From assembly GCF_029945925.1 (NCBI RefSeq), contig NZ_JAQSDN010000020.1, positions 1 to 57,361 on the forward strand: DNA of 57,361 nt, given 5' to 3'. Made by a program: the position numbers and the translations under genes. Numbering within the stretch: position 1 is the first letter of the stretch; every line of letters begins with the position of its first letter. Below, one piece after another: positions 26,635 through 33,582 of the stretch. The DNA comes from Polaromonas sp. (GTDB lineage Bacteria > Pseudomonadota > Gammaproteobacteria > Burkholderiales > Burkholderiaceae_C). The notes under the pieces were generated by a model that did no database searches, was not told where the DNA came from, and saw only the letters and a program-made list of their open reading frames with translations.

Positions 26635-27735
26635 TCAATGCGGGGTTCCCGTGCGCATGCGGCGTGAATAGGCGTGCACGGCGCGGACCAGCACCTCCAC
26701 GCTTTCGGGTGGCGTGTGCTGGCTGATGCCGTGGCCCAGATTGAAGATGTGGGTCGGGCCGCTGCTGCGTGTATCCGCATGCGGGGTACCGAAACTCTCC
26801 AGCACACTGGCCACTTCCTGCTCGATCTGCGCCGGGTTGGCGAACAGCACATTCGGGTCCAGGTTGCCCTGCAGCGCCATGCGCCCGCCTACCCGCGCGC
26901 GGGCTTGGGCCAGGTTCACGGTCCAGTCCAGGCCGAGCACCTCGCAGTCGAGTCCTGCCATCTGCTCCAGCCACAGGCCGCCGCCCTTGGTGAACACCAG
27001 GCGCGGAATGACCGCGCCGTCATGGCTGCGTTTGAGCTGGCTCAGCACGCGCTGGGTGTAAGCCAGGCTGAAGGTCTGGAAGGCCGCGTCGGCCAGCACG
27101 CCGCCCCAGCTGTCGAAAATCATCACGGCCTGGGCGCCGGCCTCGATCTGGGCGTTCAGATAGGCCGCCACCGCGTCGGCATTGATGGCCAGCATCTTGT
27201 GCATCAGGTCGGGGCGCTGGTACAGCATGGTCTTGACCAGGCGGTAGTCGTCCGAGCCGGCGCCTTCGACCATGTAGCAGGCCAGCGTCCAGGGGCTGCC
27301 GGAAAAACCGATCAGCGGCACCCTGCCGCCCAGCGCCTTGCGGATGGAGGTGACGGCGTCGAAGACATAACGGAGTTTTTCCATGTCCGGCACTTCGAGT
27401 TTGGCCACGGCCGCCTCATCACGGACGGGCGTCGCAAAACGCGGGCCTTCACCGAGTGCAAACGACAGGCCCAGGCCCATGGCGTCGGGCACGGTCAGGA
27501 TGTCGGAAAACAGGATGGCCGCGTCCAGCGGGTAACGCTCCAGGGGCTGCAGCGTGACTTCGGTGGCGTAGTCGGGCGAGGTCGCCAGACCCATGAAACT
27601 GCCGGCTTTGGCGCGGCTGGCGCGGTATTCCGGCAGGTAGCGTCCGGCCTGGCGCATCAGCCAGACGGGGGTGTAATCGGTGGCCTGACGCAGGCAGGCG
27701 CGCAAAAAGGTGTCGTTTTGGAGGGGAGCAAACAT
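26635..27735 (-). CDS. hemE: Uroporphyrinogen decarboxylase
   Basis: HemE removes four carboxyl groups from uroporphyrinogen III to give coproporphyrinogen III in haem synthesis. The 366-residue protein has the signature [16 protein letters not shown] at about residues 23-38, the active-site segment [19 protein letters not shown] (catalytic Asp), [16 protein letters not shown], and FDSWGG. The ending NLGHGI...VEVLVRAVH is conserved. It lies 3' to a lipoprotein gene on the same strand and is followed by the AT-rich gap before priA. Haem supply suits a window with at least five c-type cytochrome genes, but the link is only functional. Confidence 0.96.
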   Translation of the reverse strand: MFAPLQNDTFLRACLRQATDYTPVWLMRQAGRYLPEYRASRAKAGSFMGLATSPDYATEVTLQPLERYPLDAAILFSDILTVPDAMGLGLSFALGEGPRFATPVRDEAAVAKLEVPDMEKLRYVFDAVTSIRKALGGRVPLIGFSGSPWTLACYMVEGAGSDDYRLVKTMLYQRPDLMHKMLAINADAVAAYLNAQIEAGAQAVMIFDSWGGVLADAAFQTFSLAYTQRVLSQLKRSHDGAVIPRLVFTKGGGLWLEQMAGLDCEVLGLDWTVNLAQARARVGGRMALQGNLDPNVLFANPAQIEQEVASVLESFGTPHADTRSSGPTHIFNLGHGISQHTPPESVEVLVRAVHAYSRRMRTGTPH

Positions 27736-27842
27736 GGCTCCATTGTCTCAGAGCCGTGAATCTTTCTACTGCGCCGGCCGATCTGGCGCCTGCGGTGCTC
27801 ACCGTACCCTTGTACGGCTCTGCTCCTCGACGCCACCTCGGC

Positions 27843-27977
27843 CCGCTCGCTACGAAATCTTCACGACTCTGGGGGCTGTTCAGACCAGCCGGGGCCGCGG
27901 GTCCGGCTTTGCCGGCCCGCAGGCGCAGCGGCCCCCTCGGGGGGCAGCGAACCACACGAAGTGGGGAGCGTGGGGGC
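27843..27977 (+). repeat. GC-rich repeat family R1, copy B, with a partial unit before it
   Basis: The full unit (27891-27977) reads GGGGCCGCGG, CCGGCTTTGCCGG, CGCAGGCGCAGCGG, CCCCCTCGGGGGG, and ends GAGCGTGGGGGCC. As in copy A, a degenerate end-unit with GCTACGAAATC...TGGGGGCT precedes it. It lies between the hemE start and the end of the lipoprotein gene. The remainder of the gap 27736-27842 holds nothing that I can name. Confidence 0.78.
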
Positions 27978-27981
27978 CTAT

Positions 27982-28725
27982 CTAACGGACAGGCAGGAAC
28001 TGCAGGAAGGAAGCGCCCGCCAGGCTTTGCACATAGGTGATCACGACGCGGCGGTATTTCTCGGTCAGGACTTCGGAGAGCAGGTCGAGCCGGCCTATCA
28101 CCTTGCCGAACTCGCGCTCGAAACTGAGGTTGCGTTCGCGCTCGGAGATCTCGTCGGCCAGCAGCAGGGGCTGGCCGGCCGGGTTGCGCCGCGAGGCCAG
28201 CAGCCAGACGGCCGACTCGATGTTGCGCGCGGCGTTGTAGATGTACTGCGCGTCCAGGCTGTCGACCAGGTAGAAGTCGGTTTTTCCGTTGTGCGCCACG
28301 ATCAGCATGTCGGCGCTGGCATACACAAAAGCGGCCACCCGGTCGCCCCGGAAGTCGGGGCTCAGGGCCAGCGAGAGGGCGGCGATGTCGCGTTTGCCCT
28401 GCAGCTCCGGCCAGGGCGTGCGGCTGTCGATGGCGCTGCGCACGCGCTGGACCGCCGCCTCGCGGCTGGTGCTGCCGGTCTTGCGCCATTCGACGGGGTT
28501 GCGCCGGTACAGCTTGTCGAGCAGGCGGTACAGGCTGTCGAGGTTGTCGCGCATGCCCAGGGTGGCCATGCGGTTCATATCCGATTGCACCAGCTCGCCC
28601 GAGGTCAGCGGCGCCACCTGCGCCTCGCCGCGGTGTGTCGGGGCCGTCTGGAGGCAGCCGCCCAGCAGCAGCAAGGCCGGCAGACAGAACAGGGACAACA
28701 GCAGAGGCCGGCGCGGGGAAGGCAT
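27982..28725 (-). CDS. Lipoprotein of unknown function
   Basis: A 247-residue protein. I start at ATG 28725 (MPSPRRPLLLS), which places the lipobox LLLGGC about residue 23; the reading is open nine codons farther. The mature part has no domain that I can name. It is alpha/beta with a conserved-looking SADMLIVAHNGKTDFYLVDSLDAQYIYNAARNIE segment near the middle and a highly charged ERERNLSFEREFGK region toward the end. The stop lies just beyond R1 copy B. It is probably conserved among related bacteria, judging by its normal codon use. Confidence 0.75.
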   Translation of the reverse strand: MPSPRRPLLLSLFCLPALLLLGGCLQTAPTHRGEAQVAPLTSGELVQSDMNRMATLGMRDNLDSLYRLLDKLYRRNPVEWRKTGSTSREAAVQRVRSAIDSRTPWPELQGKRDIAALSLALSPDFRGDRVAAFVYASADMLIVAHNGKTDFYLVDSLDAQYIYNAARNIESAVWLLASRRNPAGQPLLLADEISERERNLSFEREFGKVIGRLDLLSEVLTEKYRRVVITYVQSLAGASFLQFLPVR

Positions 28726-28785
28726 GCGGCGATTATCCCGGAGCCGCCGCACGGCGCAAGCGCCGCGGACCCGCCAGCCGCCCTG

Positions 28786-28944
28786 GTGTGGTGTTGCACG
28801 CTATCCGGCACATCAAACCGCGGCTTTTTGCCCATGGCTGCGTTGCAAATCCTCGCCATAGTCGAACTATGGCTGCGGTTTGCGCCTTGCCCTGAACAAA
28901 AAACCATCGGTTTTATTTGTGCCGGCAAGCATGCAACACCACAC
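28786..28944. repeat. Long palindromic element with conserved core, copy 1
   Basis: The arms pair over about 45 bases with mismatches. GTGTGGTGTTGCA (28786-28798) is exactly complementary to 28932-28944, and (C/T)GGCACA and AAACCG blocks continue inward. The core (about 28831-28893) contains a CCATAG / CTATGG hairpin and, on the minus strand, GGGCAAGGCGCAAACCGCAGC and GAGGATTTGCAACGC. The core recurs at 32695-32761. The right arm ends exactly at the stop codon of the CoA-binding protein gene. Confidence 0.8.
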
Positions 28945-29393
28945 TATGCCGGCAACAAGCCGCGCGACTGCAGCACCCTGTGGTCGACCATGAGGCAGTG
29001 GTCCTGCACCACCAGCAGGCCCGCGGCTTCGGCCTGGGCCGCGGCCGCCGGGTGGCGGATGCCGAGCTGCATCCAGACGGCTTTGGCGCCAATGGCGATC
29101 GCCTCGTCGACGATGGGCGCAATGTCCTCGCTGTTGCGAAAGCAGTTCACCAGGTCGATGTGTTCGTGCTGCGCCGCTTCCGTCAGGCTGGCATAGGCTT
29201 TTTCACCGAGCACCTCGGTGGCATTGGGATTGACCGGGATGATGCGGTAACCCTGGCCCTGCATGTAGCGCGCCACGTCGAAACTGGCGCGATGCGGCTT
29301 GGGCGACAGGCCCACCACCGCAATCGTGCGGCAATGGGTGAGGATGTAGGGCAGACGGTCGGCCGGCGGGATAGCGGTCACGCCGGGGCTCAT
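28944..29393 (-). CDS. CoA-binding protein (Rossmann-fold, YccU type)
   Basis: A 149-residue cytoplasmic protein of the small CoA-binding family. It has TIAVVGLSPKPHRASFDVARYM near the N-terminus, the G(Y/F)RIIPVNPNATEVLGEKAYASL segment and KAVWMQLGIRHPAAA. The fold binds CoA or a related nucleotide; the physiological role is unknown. It overlaps the redoxin stop by four bases (ATGA at 29390-29393), so it is translated with the thiol-redox genes upstream. That is a hint of a role linked to oxidized or acylated thiols, but no more than a hint. Confidence 0.87.
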   Translation of the reverse strand: MSPGVTAIPPADRLPYILTHCRTIAVVGLSPKPHRASFDVARYMQGQGYRIIPVNPNATEVLGEKAYASLTEAAQHEHIDLVNCFRNSEDIAPIVDEAIAIGAKAVWMQLGIRHPAAAAQAEAAGLLVVQDHCLMVDHRVLQSRGLLPA

Positions 29394-30022
29394 GCCTTGT
29401 ACTTGATCGAGCAGCCGTAGGCGCGGCTGCTCGCCACGCTGAGGGCCTTGCCGGCCAGCGCTTCGTTCAGGCCCTGGCGCACGTAGTTGGTCGCGGTCCG
29501 GATGTCGTCCACGCGTGCCGATGCGATGCTGTCGATCGCCCCGGCATACAGCAGCCGGCCTTGCGGGCTGATGATGTACATGTGCGGCGTGGTTAGGGCG
29601 CCGTAGAGCTGGCCGATGCTGCCGGACTCGTCCATCAGGGTGGCGCTGGCCGCCGCCTGTTTGTCGCGCATCCAGCCGGCAAGTCTGGCGGGCGCCAGAT
29701 AGTCGCCGCTGCCGGTTTCGGTCGAGTTGATGGCCAGCCAGACCACCCCCTTGCCAACCGCCTCTTTCTGCAGGCCCTGCATGTTGCCGCTGTAGTGTTT
29801 TTGTACAAACGGGCAGCCGGGGTTGGTCCATTCCAGCACCACCAGTTTGCCCTTGTAGTCGCTGAGGCGATGGGTTTTTCCGGCGGTATCCGGCGCGGAA
29901 AAGTCCGGCCCGGCCTGGCCGACGACCGCGGCCGCGTGGGCGGTCTGTATGAAGGTCGCCGCCCACGGGGCGGTGAGCAGGGCGCCGGAAAAGATGCGGC
30001 GATTGACGCGGTGATTCAACAT
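29390..30022 (-). CDS. Exported redoxin/peroxiredoxin-like protein
   Basis: A 210-residue thioredoxin-fold protein. A signal sequence runs to about AHA (residue 30), with a NRRIFSGALL start that is Tat-like. The redox region is NPGCPFVQKHYSGN near residue 70, with a single cysteine in the position of the peroxidatic or first CXXC cysteine. TTPHMYIISPQGRLLYAGAID is the cis-proline segment. One more cysteine lies at the C-terminus (GCSIKYKA). Such proteins usually take electrons from DsbD-type transporters. DsbD is encoded 39 bases upstream in the same direction, so they probably form one pathway in the periplasm. Confidence 0.85.
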   Translation of the reverse strand: MLNHRVNRRIFSGALLTAPWAATFIQTAHAAAVVGQAGPDFSAPDTAGKTHRLSDYKGKLVVLEWTNPGCPFVQKHYSGNMQGLQKEAVGKGVVWLAINSTETGSGDYLAPARLAGWMRDKQAAASATLMDESGSIGQLYGALTTPHMYIISPQGRLLYAGAIDSIASARVDDIRTATNYVRQGLNEALAGKALSVASSRAYGCSIKYKA

Positions 30023-30061
30023 GGCTGGATCTCCTTCAGAAAAATGAAGTGACGGGCAGTG

Positions 30062-32221
30062 CTAGAGCTTGGCCAGTTCGGCCCGCACATCGGCGACCGA
30101 CAGGATTTCCGACAGCACCACCGGCGCGCGGCCGGGTTTGTAGATCACATACACCGGCACACCGTTGCGGCCCAGTTGCGCCAGCGCGGCGGTCACGGCC
30201 GGGTCGCGGCGCGTCCAGTCGGCGCGCAGCAGGGCTACGTTTTTGGCATCCATGTCGGCCAGCACATCGGCATCGGCCAGCGTGGTTTTCTTGTTGTACT
30301 GGCAGGTCACGCACCAGGCGGCGGTGAAATCGACAAACACGTTCTGGCCTTGGGCCGCGAGCTGGTCCACGCGGCCCGGCGCCCAGGCCTGCCAGCGGCC
30401 CGAGGTTGCTGCGGCGACGCTGGAGGTCTCCAGCGGCTTGATGACATTTTGGCCTATAGCCCATATCCCGAAAGCGCCAAGCGCTATCGAAAGCGTAGCG
30501 GCCACGGTCCGGGTCCGGCCCCGCAGTGTCAGCGACCACAACACCAGCGCCATCAGCACCAGCAGCGCCAGCAGGGCGCCGGCGCCGTCGATGCCGCTTT
30601 GCTGGCCCAGCACCCAGACCAGCCAGGCGACGGTGGCGAACATCGGAAACGCCATCAGCTGCTTGAAGGTCACCATCCACGCGCCCGGACGCGGCAGGGC
30701 GCGTGCCACCGCCGGCACCGCACTGGCCGCCAGGTAGGGCAGGGCCATGCCCAAGCCGATGGCCCCAAACACCGCCAGCGCCTGGGCGGCCGGCAGGCCC
30801 ACGGCGTAACCGAGCGACGCCCCCATGAAAGGCGCGGTGCAGGGCGAGGCAATCGCGGTGGCCAGCACGCCGGTCAGAAAGGCATTGAGCGTCGGGTTTT
30901 TGGCCTGCAGGCCGGCGACCTTGCCCGGCAGAAAGCTGCCAAATTCAAACAGGCCCGCGAGGTTCAGGCCGATCAGCGTGAACAGCACGGCCAGAGCGGC
31001 CACCACGGCCGGGCTCTGCAGCTGGAAACCCCAGCCGAGCTGCTCGCCGGTGGCGCGCAGGCCCAGCAACAGGGCGCCCAGCGCCAGGAAGGACAGCACC
31101 ACGCCGGCCGTGTAGGCCAGTCCGCCGCTCAGGCGTGCCGCGCGGTTTTTCTCCTTGGCGAAACTCATCACCTTGATGGCCAGCACCGGAAACACGCAGG
31201 GCATGAGGTTCAGGATCAGTCCGCCCAGCAGCGCACCCAGCAGGGCGGCGACCAGTGTGAGCGGCGGCGCGCTACGGCCGGTGGGCGCCGCGCCCAGCGC
31301 CGCATTGGCCTTGAGCGCCGCTTCCAGCGCCGGCGACACCGTGGCCGCGGCGGCCACGGCCGGCCAGTCGCCCTTGACCGGCAGCTCGACGCGGTAGGCG
31401 GTCTGGTCCAGCGCCACCACCACCGGCATCACGCGCGGGCTTTCGCTGCGCTGGCTGGAGAGCGGCAGTTGCGCGGTCCACACCGCGCCCTGCCATTTTT
31501 GCTGCCAGGCGCCGGCGGGCTCGATCACGCTGCCGGTCTCGGGGAAAAAGTCCAGGGTTTTGCCCTGCAGGCGCGCGGGCAGGCCCGCGAGCGTCACCTG
31601 GATGGCTTGGGTGCTGACCTGCACCTCGCTGCCGGTTGCGGCCAGCGGCTGGGGGCCGGCGGCAAAAGCGGCGGCAAACAGGCTGCTGCTGCTGCCGGTC
31701 GAACTCCGGACCGGAATCTGCAGGGAAAAGTCACCTTCCTGCGGAATACATTCCTTCTTGCAGACCAGCCAGCTGGCCTTGAGCCGGATGTCGAGGTTGG
31801 CGGCGTTGAAGCCGGGTGCCACGGTGAGCGGCACCGGCAACAGCACGGTGCCTTCGTAGCCGTAGTTGGCAAGGGTGCCAATGGGTATCTTTTTCGGCGT
31901 GGGCCAGGCGATGTCGCCAGCGGTGACACCGGCCGGCAGCGTCCATTCGAGCAGGGTTGGCAGGCCGGAATCGCCGGAGTTTTTCCAGTAGGTGTGCCAC
32001 TCGGGAATGTGCGCCAGCTGCAGGCCCACCCAGACCGGTTTTCCCGGCTCCACGCCATCGGGCGCCCAGGCCAGCAGTTCGGCACGCACCTGGTCGGTGC
32101 TGACCACGGCATTCGCCGTGGCCTTGTTTGTGAAGCTGATTTGGGCGGTAGCGCCCGTGGTGAAAGCGCAGGCAGCTATCAAAAACAGAGCGGACGCGAA
32201 GCGGTGAAAAATCATGGTCAT
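30062..32221 (-). CDS. dsbD: DsbD/ScsB-family thiol:disulfide interchange protein
   Basis: A 719-residue membrane protein that passes electrons from cytoplasmic thioredoxin to periplasmic thiol proteins. It has a signal peptide, an N-terminal domain with WLVCKKECIPQEG (the paired cysteines near residue 155), eight transmembrane segments in the middle with NLMPCVFPVLAIK and IASPCTAPFMG (the two membrane cysteines), and a C-terminal thioredoxin-like domain with AWCVTCQ. The start is ATG 32221 or the ATG two codons on. Two copies of repeat R2 lie inside: one encodes part of the signal peptide (ALFLIAACAF), the other a late membrane segment (ATLSIALGAFG). Confidence 0.93.
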   Translation of the reverse strand: MTMIFHRFASALFLIAACAFTTGATAQISFTNKATANAVVSTDQVRAELLAWAPDGVEPGKPVWVGLQLAHIPEWHTYWKNSGDSGLPTLLEWTLPAGVTAGDIAWPTPKKIPIGTLANYGYEGTVLLPVPLTVAPGFNAANLDIRLKASWLVCKKECIPQEGDFSLQIPVRSSTGSSSSLFAAAFAAGPQPLAATGSEVQVSTQAIQVTLAGLPARLQGKTLDFFPETGSVIEPAGAWQQKWQGAVWTAQLPLSSQRSESPRVMPVVVALDQTAYRVELPVKGDWPAVAAAATVSPALEAALKANAALGAAPTGRSAPPLTLVAALLGALLGGLILNLMPCVFPVLAIKVMSFAKEKNRAARLSGGLAYTAGVVLSFLALGALLLGLRATGEQLGWGFQLQSPAVVAALAVLFTLIGLNLAGLFEFGSFLPGKVAGLQAKNPTLNAFLTGVLATAIASPCTAPFMGASLGYAVGLPAAQALAVFGAIGLGMALPYLAASAVPAVARALPRPGAWMVTFKQLMAFPMFATVAWLVWVLGQQSGIDGAGALLALLVLMALVLWSLTLRGRTRTVAATLSIALGAFGIWAIGQNVIKPLETSSVAAATSGRWQAWAPGRVDQLAAQGQNVFVDFTAAWCVTCQYNKKTTLADADVLADMDAKNVALLRADWTRRDPAVTAALAQLGRNGVPVYVIYKPGRAPVVLSEILSVADVRAELAKL
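30444..30500 (-). repeat. Dispersed repeat family R2, copy 4, inside dsbD
   Basis: On the minus strand it reads GCTACGCTTTCGATAGC, TTGGCGCTT, then ATGGGCTATAGGCCAAAAT. It encodes ATLSIALGA in a membrane segment. Confidence 0.65.
32134..32191 (-). repeat. Dispersed repeat family R2, copy 5, in the dsbD signal sequence
   Basis: On the minus strand it reads GCTCTGTTTTTGATAGCTG, CCTGCGCTTT, GGGCGCTACCGCCCAAAT. It encodes ALFLIAACAF and the bases around the signal-peptidase site. Confidence 0.72.
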
Positions 32222-32278
32222 GGTGTGAGCGGCACGTGGGCCTTTAGTTCCTGGGACGGTGCCCGCAGGCCCTCTTCC

Positions 32279-32617
32279 CTATTGTCGTCCGGCAGGGTCG
32301 GTGGGCAGGCCGGGCTGCGCAAACACCGCCGGCAGCTTTTTCGGCGCGTGTATGCGCAACTGCTTGTTGACGTTTTCCCGGCCGAAGACCACCTGGATGT
32401 CGCTGACCGCCACACCGAACAGCGGCGCCAGGAAACGCAGCATGTGGTCGGTGGCCTTGCCGGCCTGCGGCGCGGCGGTCACGCTGACCTTGAGCTGGCT
32501 GCCCTTGGGTTTGCCGATCGCGTCACGGCTGGCCGACGGTTTGCCCAGGATGTTGACCACCAGCACCTCGCCGTCCCAGGCAAAGAAGGAATCACCGGTG
32601 GCATTTTTCGGGCGCAT
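32279..32617 (-). CDS. DUF167 (YggU) family protein
   Basis: A 112-residue protein of the DUF167 family. The motif order matches: a beta strand VLVVNILGKPSASRDAIG, then LKVSVTAAPQAGKATDHMLRFLAPLFGV, then IQVVFGRENVNKQLRI. No function is established. I start at ATG 32617 (MRPKNATG), since upstream codons run into the palindromic element. It lies 57 bases before dsbD on the same strand. Confidence 0.85.
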   Translation of the reverse strand: MRPKNATGDSFFAWDGEVLVVNILGKPSASRDAIGKPKGSQLKVSVTAAPQAGKATDHMLRFLAPLFGVAVSDIQVVFGRENVNKQLRIHAPKKLPAVFAQPGLPTDPAGRQ

Positions 32618-32641
32618 CGGACAAAGATCAGGCGGCGAAGC

Positions 32642-32809
32642 CTGGTACTGCAGCACGGAAGTAGCGAAACAAAAATGAAAGTGATGGTTTCGTGCCCAGG
32701 GCAAGGCGCAAGCCGCAGCGAAGGCTATACGCCTTCGCAAGGATTGCAACGCCGCCATGGGTGCGAAGGCGCGCTTTCATGTGTCGATATTTTCGGGTTG
32801 CAGTACCAG
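32642..32809. repeat. Long palindromic element with conserved core, copy 2
   Basis: The arms begin CTGGTACTGCA (32642-32652) and its complement at 32799-32809, and pair imperfectly over about 45 bases inward. The core (32695-32761) has GGGCAAGGCGCAAGCCGCAGC, an 8-bp hairpin GCGAAGGC / GCCTTCGC (32718-32738), then GGATTGCAACGC and GCCATGGG. The flanking blocks match the core at 28831-28893, but the hairpin stem and the arms differ in sequence. The right arm covers the last codons of alaX. Confidence 0.8.
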
Positions 32810-33565
32810 CACCACGCGGCGCGTGGTGGCGCTTTTCTTCTCGATTTTGGTGACCACCACCGCGCCGATCTCGGAGGTATTGGCCACATGCGTGCCGCCG
32901 CAGGGCTGGAAGTCGATCATGTCGTCTGCCCCGGCGCCGCCGATGCGAATGGTGCGCACCTGGCCGCTGCCGCGCGGTGGCTGCACACTCATGCTTTTGA
33001 CCAGGGCCGGGTTCGCGTCCAGCTCCGCGTCGCTGATGCTGCCCACGGCCACCGGGTGCGCGGCGGCCACCAGCCGGGCAATGCCGGCGCTCAGGAGGTC
33101 CTTGTCCAGCGGGTCCGTCATGTTGAAGTCCAGCCGCGCATAGTCGGGCGTGATCGAGCAGCCGTTGACCAGCTGCGGCACCAGGTGGCAAAGCAGGTGG
33201 GTGGTGGTGTGAAAACGCATGAGCCGGTGCCGTCGCGCCCAGTCGACGCGGGCGGTCACGACATCGCCGGCTTTCACGCCAATGCGCAAAAGGTGGTCCA
33301 GCACCGACGCCGCCGGGTCCGGCAAAGCCGGCAGGTGGCAGATGTTCGCCGTGAACTGGCCTTCTGCGTTTTTGCCCTTGCGTGTGTCGGCGATGGGGAT
33401 TTCACGCCCATCGGCCAGCACCAGCACACCCGTGTCGCCGGCCTGGCCGCCACCCAGGGGGTAAAACACCGTGCGGTCCAGCACCAGGCCCTGCTCGGTC
33501 ACCGCGGTCACGGTCGCGCTGCATTCGGCCAGGTAAGCGTCATCACGAAACAGGGTTTGTGTCAT
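32777..33565 (-). CDS. Alanyl-tRNA editing protein (AlaX family)
   Basis: A stand-alone editing enzyme that removes serine or glycine wrongly attached to tRNA-Ala. The 262-residue protein has the AlaRS-like editing motifs HTTTHLLCHL (zinc-binding HxxxH) and CGGTHVANTSEIG, with YPLGGGQAGDTG in the N-terminal barrel and a C-terminal segment KSATTRRVVL. The last codons lie in palindromic element copy 2. The start ATG (33565) is only 17 bases from the start of the divergent radical SAM gene, so the promoters of the two genes must overlap or lie within coding DNA. Confidence 0.93.
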   Translation of the reverse strand: MTQTLFRDDAYLAECSATVTAVTEQGLVLDRTVFYPLGGGQAGDTGVLVLADGREIPIADTRKGKNAEGQFTANICHLPALPDPAASVLDHLLRIGVKAGDVVTARVDWARRHRLMRFHTTTHLLCHLVPQLVNGCSITPDYARLDFNMTDPLDKDLLSAGIARLVAAAHPVAVGSISDAELDANPALVKSMSVQPPRGSGQVRTIRIGGAGADDMIDFQPCGGTHVANTSEIGAVVVTKIEKKSATTRRVVLVLQPENIDT

Positions 33566-33582
33566 GGTTTGATAATACCGGC

